Source of the DNA: Achatina immaculata
Lineage: Eukaryota > Mollusca > Gastropoda > Stylommatophora > Achatinidae
DNA length: 64,000 nt
Assembly (NCBI GenBank): GCA_009760885.1
Contig: CM019713.1
Coordinates: forward strand, 22,266,427-22,330,426
Direction: 5' to 3'
Below, one piece after another: positions 33,272 to 43,825 of the stretch. Position numbers and translations under genes: made by a program. Within the stretch, counting starts at the first letter, position 1; every line of letters starts with the position of its first letter. The notes below the pieces were generated by a model, which was given only the letters and a program-made list of their open reading frames with translations, had not been told where the DNA came from and ran no database searches.

Positions 33272-34287
33272 AAAACAAACATGGACATGCACATATGTGA
33301 GCACGCACGCACGCGCGCACACACACTCTCAGTGCAACGTTCTCAGACGCTGGGTGAAACGTCTCTCAGTCCAAACCACAGCCATTGAACAGACCACGTG
33401 GCAAAGATTTCTGTCCACGTTTCTAGTTTAAAATATCTGACACATGCAAGCAAGCAGAACAACATGACAAGCAAATGACCTTGGCCTGGAAGTGAGGCAG
33501 GTTACGCCTTGACTTGCTGTACACAACATATGCCAGACACAGAGTATTGAAGAAATAGGGAAACTGGATTCTGTGGGAACAGATCTCAAGGTCGCACGGT
33601 CCACCACTCTAACACGCACAAAACAAATGCCGGAATTTTCAACGTTTAAAAACAAAAGGAAACAAATACAATTTTGGGCGTGTCAGAAGTTCAGGCAAGG
33701 CACAAACAGCATGAAGAGAGGCCAGGAAGATAGGTACAGACAGACAAACATAAACAGCTCTACATGCAAGACTGATACGCGCTGACATATTATGCATAAT
33801 CTAACTGTTGTCTTACGGGAACTGGGAGGGGGGAAACTTGTAATTTTAATAGCAGTCTTGAAAAATTGTTTACAGAATGTGTGTGTGTGAGAGAGAGAGA
33901 GAGGCAACAAAAGAAAGATAAAAAGAATACTTCACATCTCAAAATGCCACATCCAATCTCTGAACTGACTGTTCATGAACTTAATTATCACTTTTAATGT
34001 CGAAGACACACCTGTCAAACTGAAATATAGATCAGCGGGCGGTTGGGTGCGTAAATATATATATATATCCCTCATACTAACATGCTAAATATTATATACG
34101 TGTATGTGCGCGTGCGTATGTGCGTGCGTGTGTGTGTATGTGTGCGCGCGCGTAAAGACGAAGTATCATAAGATTTAGAGAAAGAAAATCTGTCAGAATC
34201 TTGGCTTCAATAATCACCAACATCCAGCAACTTTCTCAGAGCATTCTGTGGGTTAGCAACCTCCAGCTTTTCCTCTAGTATGTGTCT
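32074..34287. other. Spacer with microsatellites, no recognised gene
   Basis: Holds a GA run (32640-32672), CT/CA/CGCA runs (33239-33326), a GT/GA run (33880-33902), an AT run (about 34053-34068) and a GT/GC run (about 34100-34152). A minus-strand ORF of 76 codons at 32286-32516 has non-repetitive composition but no recognised domain. A + open stretch ending at CACAGAGTAAGT near 33180 could mimic an exon. Confidence 0.45.
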
Positions 34288-34757
34288 AGTTACAAGATAA
34301 AAAACCAGCTGAGATTATTCAATTCTAACGTAATATCCACCCTCGTATACGCATGTGAAAGCTGGAAAACACATAAAGAAATAAATAACTCTTTTGAAAA
34401 TAAATGCCTCAGGAAAATACTCTGTATAGAGCGGAACGGATTCAAGAACGCTGAGATAAGGCAGATGACAGTAACCTGTCTCATGGGTGATGTGAAAACG
34501 GAGATGGACAGGTATCGATCATGTGATAAGTAGAAACAATCAGAAAATCCCAAAACAAGCTATCAAGTGGAACACAACAGGCCGAGGAAAAAGAAGTCGA
34601 CGGCGTGAAACTCTATGGAGGACATTGTTAAGAGAGGCCAAATCAGTGGTAATAGAATCCCTTGATGAGGTTGAAAAGCTCGCGGAAAACAGGAAAACGT
34701 GGCGAATTACCTTGCGAAGCCTATGTGGCGTCTAACAGCAAGGGAAAGATGTAAGAT
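34288..34757 (+). mobile_element. LINE C-terminal fragment beside mariner copy C
   Basis: The + strand shows LRLFNSNVISTLVYACESW, FENKCLRKILCI and then, after frame changes, IPKQAIKWNTTG, RETLWRTLLREAKS and NRKTWRITLRSLCGV before a stop. It matches the fragments at 14433 and 26289 on the same relative strand as the neighbouring mariner. It ends about 135 bp before the mariner inverted repeat at 34894. Confidence 0.83.
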
Positions 34758-34893
34758 TCATCTGTGCCGAAACTTTGAACAAAAGAAATTTGGTATCAGA
34801 ATATGTTTTGCTCTCTGGTTTCACATCCACCACTGGTTGTTGAGTTCACGATTTGCTGGCTTAAAGGAGGCAAAAGAGATGAGAGCAGATGTA

Positions 34894-36199
34894 CAAAGTC
34901 CGACAATTAAGTAATGAGACTGGCTTTATTATGGCCAAGACAAAATTGCCATCTATGAAGCAAAGCATGGAATCCAAAGAGGCAACCTTCATCTATAATC
35001 TGGCAATTTTTCATCGCCGCCCGATAAGCAGACGACAAACAAGCTGCCATTTTGCTGACCTAGTCAGAGGTGCATTGTTACGTAATCAGCTTGGAGCAAA
35101 ACGGCTAACATTAAATTCTGTTTAAAACTCGGAAAAGTGCCATTGAGACAGTTGACGCGACAAGTTTATGGGGATAATTATTTGTCTCATGCACAGATAT
35201 TCAGGTGGTATTCACAATTTAAAAGTTGTGTGGAAACGATTACAAATGCATCTAGACATGGACGTCTATTTTCTGTTCGTAATGAGGAATTCACTGCAGA
35301 AGCCAGAGAAATGACACACGAAGATCGTTGTTTGACTGTGGGGATGATGGTAGATGAATCTGGAGTTAACCAAGAGACCATTCGTAACATTTTATTGGAA
35401 GACGAGCAAGAAAAAAGTTGCAAGCCGGTTTCTACCACATTCGTTGTCTGATGACCAAAAACATCTGCATACTGAGTATGCAAAAGACATCATCAAAACG
35501 TGTTGCAGAAATAAATATTTGTTAAATTTGATTGTTCCAGAGGATGAAACATGAGTTTTTCGCTATGATCCCACAACTAAATGCCAAAGTGCTCAGGGGA
35601 AGTCATCATCATCACCAAAAGGCCAAAAAATTTCATTCGTCTTCAAACGTCGAAAGTGAAGACAATGTTGGTGTGCTTCTACGACAGCAAAGGAGTTATT
35701 CACAACGAATTTATTCCAGAGGGACAGATTGTCACTGCCAAAGTTTATTTAAGTATTTGAAACGCCTATTGAAAAGGATTCTCCGAGTCCGACCCAAATA
35801 TTCAACACATGGCAGATTTTTCCTTCTTCAAGATAGTGCACCGGCTCACCAGGCGATAGTTGTACAGCATTTTTTGGCCCAAAAACAAGTGTGTGTTCTC
35901 AACTATTCACCCTATTCCCCAGATTTGTTTCTCTGCGACTATTTTCTATTCCCAAAATTAAAGTTACCATTGAAAGGACGCTTCTTTGACGATATTGATG
36001 ACACCTAAAGGGGCGTAACATCGAGTTTAAGGGCTATACCAACAGAAGAACTGCAGAGGTCGTTCCAGTGTTTGTTAGATCGTGCCACTCGCTGTATCAA
36101 TGCACAAGGGGCTTACTTTGAATAAAATACAGGATATATCTTCAACTATTGATTTTATTTTTTATGTAATTAGTCTCATTACTTAATTGTCGGCTATTG
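34894..36199 (+). mobile_element. Mariner family 2, copy C, full length
   Basis: The left end CAAAGTCCGACAATTAAG and the right end (reverse complement CAATAGCCGACAATTAAG) share CCGACAATTAAGTAATGAG and lie inside TA at 34892-34893 and 36200-36201. The length is 1306 bp. It is the uninterrupted reference copy for A and B. Confidence 0.95.
35070..36125 (+). pseudogene. Mariner family 2 transposase, copy C
   Basis: The start codon is GTG where copy B has ATG, followed by a 1-nt insertion near 35100. Blocks in order are YGDNYLSHAQIFRWYSQFK, DRCLTVGMMVDESGVN, IVPEDET (first D) followed by TGA in place of Trp, LLQDSAPAHQA (second D, HDN changed to QDS), and SPDLFLCDYFLFPKL (third D) exactly 34 residues after the second. 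A TAA at 36006 replaces Gln before the TSSLRAIPTEELQ block. The coding end is near 36125. The D34D spacing is kept, but frameshifts and stops make it dead. Confidence 0.92.
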
Positions 36200-36201
36200 T
36201 A

Positions 36202-36559
36202 CATGTGCATCTAAATCACATTCACCAACATTTGGTATGAATCCATAGTCATCTACAGAAATATAAGAATGATGCTGTCTAGAAACATGAACAAAGATTA
36301 CTTCTGCAGCCATATTTCTGGGCAAGACTTCATAATCTAGATTTGTTCCAAATTGTGGGATATGAGTTTACACTAGGTAAAAAAGTAGCATCAATTAGTA
36401 TAAAAAAAACGGGTGTTAAGTAGGTAAAATTTTACAGGAAATTCTAAAACATGATAAATTCCGTGATAACTATCGGCAATTTACACCTATAAATAACTAA
36501 AACTTAATAGTTGCAATGTCAGGTTCTTACATAAAATACATCCTGTACAAACAAGCTGC
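36202..36559. other. Spacer, no gene seen
   Basis: AT-rich sequence without features. Confidence 0.4.
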
Positions 36560-36847
36560 CACGTGTCAGAAAATGGCAGAAAAAAAAGATGACTAAATCT
36601 TCCAACGTGAAGAAAATGGCAGAAAAAAGACTAAATATTTCCAACATGAAGAAGAAGGCAGAAAAAAAGATGACTAAATCTTCCAACGTGAAGAAAATGG
36701 CAGAAAAAAGACTAAATATTTCCAACATGAAGAAGAAGGCAGAAAAAAAGATGACTAAATCTTCCAACGTGAAGAAAATGGCAGAAAAAAGACTAAATAT
36801 TTCCAACATGAAGAAGAAGGCAGAAAAAAAGATGACTAAATCCTTCT
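36560..36847. repeat. 81-bp repeat, 3.5 copies, left of a LINE
   Basis: GACTAAATCTTCC starts at 36591, 36672 and 36753. Each 81-bp unit is a dimer of two diverged ~40-bp halves with AAAATGGCAGAAAAAA and AAGAAGGCAGAAAAAA. Related sequence continues at 38196-39035 on the other side of the LINE. Confidence 0.93.
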
Positions 36848-38176
36848 TATAGTAAAACTACCAAAGAAGGGTGACCTCAGAGATTGCGGGAACTGGAGAG
36901 GCATTACCCTACTGCCACTCACTAGTAAAGTATTTTGCAGAATAATCATCAACAGAATTGTACCAACACTTGAGGAAAAACTTCGGAAAGAGCAGGCAGG
37001 ATTTAGGAAAGGAAGATCATGCATAGACTACATATTTGTACTTAGACAAATATTAAAACAGGCAAATGAGTGGCATAGCACAACATATGCATTATTCATA
37101 GATTTTGAGAACGCCTTTGACAGTGTCAACAGAGATGCACTGTGGAAAATCCTAAGATGGCATGGCCTCCCCCATAAAATAGTTAATGTAATCAAAGCCC
37201 TATACGAGGGTTTTCAGTGCAAAGTTATCTGTGGAGAACATACCTCCAGCAGCTTTAGGGTACAAACAGGAGTGAAACAGGGATGTGTACTATCACCAAC
37301 ATTATTTATCTTGGCAGTAGACTGGTTAATGAAGGAGGCAACATCAGACAAACGCAGAGGATTACAATGGACCCTTGACGCAGTGCTGGAGGACCTTGAC
37401 TTTGCGGACGACATTTGTCTATTATCAAGCAGTCACAAAGATATGCAAGATAAAATAAACAAGTTAACCCAGAATGCAAACAACATAGGACTAAAGATCA
37501 ATGTAGGAAAGACAAAGTTAATGAAGCAAAATGTGAACAACAGAAATGTACTCAGAGTAGATAACAAGTTAGTGGAGGAGGTCAACGAATTTGTATACCT
37601 TGGCAGCAGAGTAGTAGAAAATGGAGACAGCACAGAGGACATCAACAGCAGACTTACTAGAGCAAACCAGGCTTTTGCAATGCTACAGAATATATGGAAA
37701 TCAAATAAACTAAGCATAAATATGAAAATCAGGATATTTAAGAGTAATGTTCTAAGTGTACTACTCTATGGAATTGAATGCTGGAAAAATCACCAAAACC
37801 ATAGAAAACAAGTTGAATTCTTTCCAGACTAAATGTTTACGTAGAATTAAAAAAATATTTTGGCCAAACACCATAAGAAATAACATCTTATTGGCAGAAA
37901 TGCACATGAAACCACTGACAACAATTATTGAGGAAAGACGCTGGCGATGGTTGGGACATGTGCTCCGAATGACTGACAACTCACTACCAAAAATAGCACT
38001 AAGATGGACACCACAGGGGAGCAGAAGTAAGGGTAGACCAAAAGAGACATGGAGAAGAACAACAGAAAGGATGTTGAGCAATAGAGGGCTCACCTGGGCA
38101 AGAGCAGAAAAAAAAGGCGAAAGACAGGCATTTGTGGAAAACCCTTGCGGAAGCCCCATGTGCCCTGGGCACTTAA
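36840..38176 (+). pseudogene. LINE reverse transcriptase and C-terminal region, two frameshifts
   Basis: The frame is open from about 36840 to 37832. RT blocks are NWRGITLLPLTSKVF, EQAGFRKGRSCIDY, LFIDFENAFDSVNR (motif A), GVKQGCVLSPTLF (motif B) and DFADDICLLSSS (motif C, FADD). An extra A in the run near 37785 shifts the frame inside ECWK, and KTIENKLNSF continues in the next frame to about 38130. A second shift in the A8 run near 38108 brings back WKTLAEAPCALGT before TAA. Only two single-base errors in about 1.3 kb means it is younger than the other LINE pieces here. Same broad type as the fragments at 14433, 26289 and 34288, but another family. Confidence 0.9.
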
Positions 38177-38195
38177 GGTTCAGAGAGAGAGAGAG
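36848..38195 (+). mobile_element. Truncated LINE inserted into the TAAATCCTTC satellite
   Basis: The element opens with LIVKLPKKGDL, in the middle of the RT domain, and ends after the C-terminal stop at 38174 with a short GA-rich tail. AAATCCTTCT occurs at both edges (36838-36847 and 38196-38205), a candidate 10-bp target duplication. The satellite itself carries this motif, so it may be coincidental. Confidence 0.85.
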
Positions 38196-39035
38196 AAATC
38201 CTTCTAACATAAGGAAACTAGAAGAAAAAAAATGACTAAATCTTTCAACATAAAGAAAATGAGAGGAAAAAAAAAGATGTTTAAATCCTTCCACACAAAG
38301 AAAATGGCATAAAAAAGATGACTAAATCCTTTGAACATAAACAAAATGGCAGACAAAAAAAGATTACTAAATCCTTCTAACAGAAAGAAAATGGCAAAAA
38401 AAAAGATGACAAAATCCTTCCGACATAAGAAAATGGCAGAAAAAAGGACTAAATTCTTTCAACATAAAGAAACTAGAAGAGAAAAAAATATGACCAAATC
38501 CTTTGAACACAAAGATAATGTGAGAAAAACGATGACTAAATTCTTCCAACATAAAAAATAGCGGAGAAAAAAAATGACTAAATACTTCTAAGAGAAAGAA
38601 AATGGCAGAGAAAAAAGATAATTAAATCCATCCAATATAAAGAAAATGGCAGAAAAAAGAGGACTAAATCCTTTCGAAATAAAGAAAATGGAGGTGAGAT
38701 AAATGACTAAATCCATCAAACATAAAGAAAATCGCAGAAAAAACTATGACTAAATCCTTCCAACAAAAAGAAAATGGCAGACACAAAAAAAAAGATAACT
38801 TAATCCTTACGCATAAACAAATGGCAGAAAAAAAGATCAATAAATCCTTCCAATATTAAAAAAAAAGTACAAGAAAAAGATGACTAAGTCCTTCCAATAT
38901 AAAGAAAATGGCAGGAAAAAAGTAGACTAAATCATTCCACATAAAGAAACTATAAGAAAAAAAAAGATGATTAAATCCTTCCAACATAAAGAAAATCGCA
39001 GAAAAAAAAGATGAATAAATCTTTGACACATAGAG
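38196..39035. repeat. Degenerate ~40-bp satellite, right of the LINE
   Basis: About 20 units with AAAATGGCAGAAAAAA, GATGACTAAATCC and TTCCAACATAAAG in order, but with many indels and lengths of about 38-46 bp. It is clearly more diverged than the 81-bp block left of the LINE. Confidence 0.85.
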
Positions 39036-39430
39036 AAAAAGCCTAATTTCACCAGATGTCTGTACACTATCAAGCACTGACATAACACAAAGCTTAAGCA
39101 ATCAGCTCATGTGACACCAAAAATATGAAGTCAACCAAAGTAACTTAAACACGCACAAATACACAATCGATGAAGAAACCATTTCCTCCATAGTTATTAT
39201 CTGTACAAATGTACCAGTAAGAAACTAAATCTTCCTGCGAGTTTTTAGTTGCATCAGTTTTGTTGTATTATTCTTATGGCTTGGAACAACTGGCGCAAAA
39301 ATATCAAATTATCATTGCTATCGAAGAAGTCTTTTTCTTTTCAAGTATAATGCAGGGATTAGGTTGTGGTGGGGCTTATCTGTGACTTTCATAAACGTAT
39401 GCACAGACAGACAGACAGACAGAATAATGA
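39036..39430. other. Spacer, no gene seen
   Basis: Includes a short (ACAG)n run at about 39403-39422. Confidence 0.45.
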
Positions 39431-39634
39431 TGTTCAATAATCGGACGTTGATCGTGAAAGTACCAGCTACTTTCAGTTCTTGTCTCCAGTAACAGCCAAC
39501 GATTCGTCCACTTCATAGCGCCCAACTTTCTCTTGTCTTCTCCGATGCTACATCTAGTACTAAAAATTCACATTCATTTTTTTTTAACAGCGTCAAGTCC
39601 ACAAGTCTGTCCTAACATACGGCGCGCGCGCGCA

Positions 39635-39679
<45 letters not shown>

Positions 39680-40930
39680 TCTGCTCGCAAACAAACATAA
39701 ACAAAAGAATTACGAGAGTGTTTGGGGGGACGTAAAGCCCTGAAAAGCTAATACATAGTACTCACCAAGGGTAATCACGTGCTCTACTAAACGTTAACAA
39801 TATCTGACAGCTTCCACTGTATGAGAATATCAGCTTCTATAAGGAAAACTACTGTTAACATTGTCTTCGTCACTTACCTGAAAGAAAGATAAAGAAACAT
39901 CATATTAGAGAAAACATGATTACGTATGAATAATAAACAGTACAGATAATATCGTATACACAAACAACACAACAGATAAAAAAAACTGAAAAATTAGATG
40001 AAAAATTAAACACTTTGCTCTTTTTTTATTGTAAATGCTACAGAAGAGTTATTCAAATATTATGGACAAAAAAAAAGAACAAATATATCTATACTACAGG
40101 AACTTAATATTGAAGAAGGCTGGCTAGTAAAGAGAATTAAAGAGAGAAAACCTACTAAATATTTTGGACACATTAATCATGTTCAATAATCGGACGTTGA
40201 TCGTGAAAGTACCAGCTACTTTCAGTTCTTGTCTCCAGTAACAGCCAACGATTCGTCCACTTCATAGCGCCCAACTTTCTCTTGTCTTCTCCGATGCTAC
40301 ATCTAGTACTAAAATTCACATTCATTTTTTTTTAACAGCGTCAAGTCCACAAGTCTGTCCTAACATACGGCGCGCGCGCGCACACTCTCTCTCTCTCTCT
40401 CCTCTCTCTCTCTCCTCTCTCTCTCTCTCTTAATCTGCTCGCAAACAAACATAAACAAAAGAATTACGAGAGTGTTTGGGGGGACGTAAAGCCCTGAAAA
40501 GCTAATACATAGTACTCACCAAGGGTAATCACGTGCTCTACTAAACGTTAACAATATCTGACAGCTTCCACTGTATGAGAATATCAGCTTCTATAAGGAA
40601 AACTACTGTTAACATTGTCTTCGTCACTTACCTGAAAGAAAGATAAAGAAACATCATATTAGAGAAAACATGATTACGTATGAATAATAAACAGTACAGA
40701 TAATATCGTATACACAAACAACACAACAGATAAAAAAAACTGAAAAATTAGATGAAAAATTAAACACTTTGCTCTTTTTTTATTGTAAATGCTACAGAAG
40801 AGTTATTCAAATATTATGGACAAAAAAAAAGAACAAATATATCTATACTACAGGAACTTAATATTGAAGAAGGCTGGCTAGTAAAGAGAATTAAAGAGAG
40901 AAAACCTACTAAATATTTTGGACACATTAA
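39431..40930. repeat. ~750-bp tandem duplication
   Basis: The segment starting TGTTCAATAATCGGACGTTG at 39431 recurs at 40180 and runs nearly identically to CACATTAATCA (40179 and 40933). Differences are the length of the CGCGCG/CT tract (39620-39676 versus 40373-40430) and one missing A near 40313. Both copies end inside the family-F LINE remnant. Near-identity means either a recent duplication or an assembly artefact. Confidence 0.93.
40108..40179 (+). mobile_element. LINE family F, 5' piece in duplication copy 1
   Basis: AACTTAATATTGAAGAAGG to ACACATTAATCA matches 21203-21275 and 40857-40930. It stops abruptly where duplication copy 2 begins. Confidence 0.8.
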
Positions 40931-41428
40931 TCATCATCATCATCATCATGTGCCGTGCCGACTCGCGTTGGCTATTATGCTTCTCCAGAGTATCCGATCC
41001 TTCATGCAGGCCATCAGTTCAGTTGGTGATCTCCTCTCACACCATCCCGTCAGACTGTCCAGTATCATTTCTCTTGGTCTTCCTCTTGATCTTCTTCCTT
41101 CTATTTTTCCTGTTGTTATAATATTTTCAATGCCCCCTCTTCTCATTGCATGTCCTATGAAAGTACATTGTCTCTCTCTTATCTTTTTGACACATTAAAC
41201 GTCATGATAAGCTAGAGAAGACCGTCTTGGAAGAGTACATAATAGGAAAAAGAAAGAGAGGAAGACCAAGGCGAAGATGGCTGCAAGACATCGTTGATGA
41301 TCTGCAAATGAATGCATCAGTAGCAGGCCATATTGCTCACAACCGAGAGGCCTACAGGAGTGCTGTTAGGGAGGCAAAGTTCCGCAAGGGACATGTAAAT
41401 GAATGAATGAATGAATGAATGAATGAAT
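40857..41428 (+). mobile_element. LINE family F, copy 2, split by another LINE
   Basis: The first part is 40857-40930 and the remainder 41189-41428, with WLQDIVDDLQMNASVAG and AHNREAYRSAVREAKFRKG readable before TGA and a (GAAT)n tail at about 41398-41428. It is better preserved than copy 1 at 21203. LINE family E sits between the parts in the opposite direction. Confidence 0.87.
40931..41188 (-). mobile_element. LINE family E 3' end nested in family F
   Basis: The minus strand encodes GHAMRRGGIENIITTG, RRSRGRPREMILDSLTGW, RRSPTELMACMKDR and LWRSIIANASRHGT, then a stop and a (TGA)n tail (40931-40949). GACACATTAA is present on both sides (40921-40930 and 41189-41198), a good 10-bp target duplication. 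Family F is continuous across the site in the copy at 21203. The frame has no breaks, so the insertion is fairly young. Confidence 0.92.
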
Positions 41429-41828
41429 ATGTGACATACACACACTTTTCTGTATGCGACTCCGAAAAAGGCTTTTGTTAAAATACTGGATGGTTGTATG
41501 TTATTCATTTTTACTGCTTATCTTACTTCTCTGTTACTCTCGTCTCTGTCTACTTTCCTCATTCTTTCTATTTGTTTGTGTATGTGTGTGTGTATAAAAC
41601 TGGACCATACACTTCAGTTTACTTTATAAGCAGTTTTACCGCAGCCGTCATTTCTCTTGTCTCTAAAGATACGATGCAATCTGAACATTCTAACTAACAG
41701 AACTATGAATAAAACAGCAAATTAGGAGAAACAGGAGGGTAATTTTAATTACTGCAAATATCTGTAATCAAGATTATGTAATCTTACATCTGTGGCTCGG
41801 TGACCTGCTATAAGCATTGTATATGACA
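41429..41828. other. Spacer, no gene seen
   Basis: Pyrimidine-rich near 41520-41600. No ORF of note. Confidence 0.4.
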
Positions 41829-43570
41829 GAGTGAGTGAGTGAGTGAGTGAGTGAGTGAGTGAGTGAGTGAGTGAGTGAGTGAGTGAGTGAGTGAGTGAGT
41901 GAGTGAGTGAGTGAGTGAGTGAGTGAGTGAGTGAGTGAGTGAGTGAGTGAGTGAGTGAGTGAGTGAGTGAGTGAGTGAGTGAGTGAGTGAGTGAGTGAGT
42001 GAGTGAGTGAGTGAGTGAGTGAGTGAGTGAGTGAGTGAGTGAGTGAGTGAGTGAGTGAGTGAGTGAGTGAGGAGTGAGTGAGTGAGTGATGAGTGAGTGA
42101 GTGAGTGAGTGAGTGATGGTGAGTGAGTGAGTGATGAGTGAGTGAGTGAGTGAGTGAGTGAGTGAGTGAGTGAGTGAGTGAGTGAGTGAGTGAGTGAGTG
42201 AGTGAGTGAGTGAGTGATGAGTGAGTGAGTGAGTGGTGAGTGAGTGAGTGAGTGAGTGAGTGAGTGAGTGAGTGAGTGAGTGAGTGAGTGAGTGAGTGAG
42301 TGAGTGAGTGAGTGAGTGAGTGAGTGAGTGAGTGAGTGAGTGAGTGAGTGAGTGAGTGAGTGAGTGGTGAGTGAGTGAGTGAGTGAGTGAGTGATGGTGA
42401 GTGAGTGAGTGAGTGAGTGAGTGAGTGAGTGAGTGAGTGAGTGAGTGAGTGAGTGAGTGAGAGTGAGTGAGTGAGTGAGTGAGTGAGTGAGTGAGTGAGT
42501 GAGTGAGTGAGTGAGTGAGTGAGTGAGTGAGTGAGTGAGTGAGTGAGTGAGTGAGTGAGTGAGTGAGTGAGTGAGTGAGTGAGTGAGTGAGTGATGAGTG
42601 AGTGAGTGAGTGAGTGAGTGAGTGATGGTGAGTGAGTGAGTGGAGTGAGTGAGTGAGTGAGTGAGTGAGTGAGTGAGTGAGTGAGTGAGTGAGTGAGTGA
42701 TGAGTGAGTGAGTGAGTGAGTGAGTGAGTGAGTGATGAGTGAGTGAGTGAGTGAGTGAGTGAGTGAGTGAGTGAGTGAGTGAGTGAGTGAGTGAGTGAGT
42801 GAGTAGTGAGTGAGTGAGTGATGGTGAGTGAGTGAGTGAGTGAGTGAGTGAGTGATGGTGAGTGAGTGAGTGAGTGAGTGAGTGAGTGATGAGTGAGTGA
42901 GTGAGTGAGTGAGTGAGTGAGTGAGTGAGTGAGTGAGTGAGTGAGTGAGTGGTGAGTGAGTGAGTGAGTGAGTGAGTGAGTGAGTGAGAGTGAGTGAGTG
43001 AGTGAGTGAGTGAGTGAGTGAGTGAGTGAGTGAGTGAGTGAGTGAGTGAGTGAGTGAGTGAGTGAGTGAGTGAGTGGTGAGTGAGTGAGGAGTGAGTGAG
43101 TGAGTGAGTGAGTGAGTGAGTGAGTGAGTGAGTGAGTGAGTGAGTGAGTGAGTGAGTGAGTGAGTGAGTGAGTGATGAGTGAGTGAGTGAGTGAGTGAGT
43201 GAGTGAGTGTGAGTGAGTGAGTGGAGTGAGTGAGTGAGTGAGTGAGTGGTGAGTGAGTGAGTGAGTGAGTGAGTGAGTGAGTGAGTGAGTGAGTGAGTGA
43301 GTGAGTGAGTGAGTGAGTGAGTGAGTGAGTGAGTGAGTGGTGAGTGAGTGTGAGTGAGTGAGTGAGTGAGTGATGGGAGTGAGTGAGTGAGTGATGAGTG
43401 AGTGAGTGAGTGAGTGAGTGAGTGGAGTGAGTGAGTGAGTGAGTGAGTGAGTGAGTGAGTGAGTGAGTGAGTGAGTGAGTGAGTGAGTGAGTGAGTGAGT
43501 GAGTGAGTGAGTGAGTGAGTGAGTGAGTGAGTGAGTGAGTGAGTGAGTGAGTGAGTGAGTGAGTGAGTGT
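41829..43570. repeat. (GAGT)n tetranucleotide array, 1.74 kb
   Basis: GAGT units run almost without break. Interruptions are small and of few types (GTGATGAG, GTGATGGTGAG, GTGGAGTG, GTGGTGAG, GAGAGTGAG) and recur at many places, so interrupted blocks have been copied along the array. The 616-codon minus ORF (repeating LTHS) follows from CTCA repeats lacking stops. Confidence 0.98.
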
Positions 43571-43679
43571 ATGGTAGCTCAGACGAAAAAATATCGTGCC
43601 CTGATAATGTGACAGAGAAGACAAGCTACACAGAGAAACATTCCGTCAGTTGCTCTAGGTTTACAGCTCAAAACTGGGT

Positions 43680-43825
43680 GTGTTTCTTTATTTGTTTATG
43701 TGTTTCTTTATTTGTTTACGTGTTTCTTTATTTGTTTACGTGTTTCTTTATTTGTTTACGTGTTTCTTTATTTGTTTACTTGTTTCTTTATTTGTTTACT
43801 TGTTTGTTTATTTGTTTACGTTTCC
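43680..43825. repeat. 20-bp minisatellite, 7 copies
   Basis: Seven units of TGTTTCTTTATTTGTTTACG, with the last ones TTTACT or TGTTTGTTTA. Confidence 0.93.

Noticed and set aside
39767..39884. Minus-strand exon between TTTCTTTCAG and GTGAGTACT
   Set aside because: Splice-like signals are good on both sides, but all three frames contain stops, so at most it would be a noncoding exon. No other support.
41774..43624. 616-codon minus-strand ORF of LTHS repeats
   Set aside because: A CTCA repeat cannot contain stop codons in any frame, so the ORF only reflects the (GAGT)n array. The same holds for 59362-59847.
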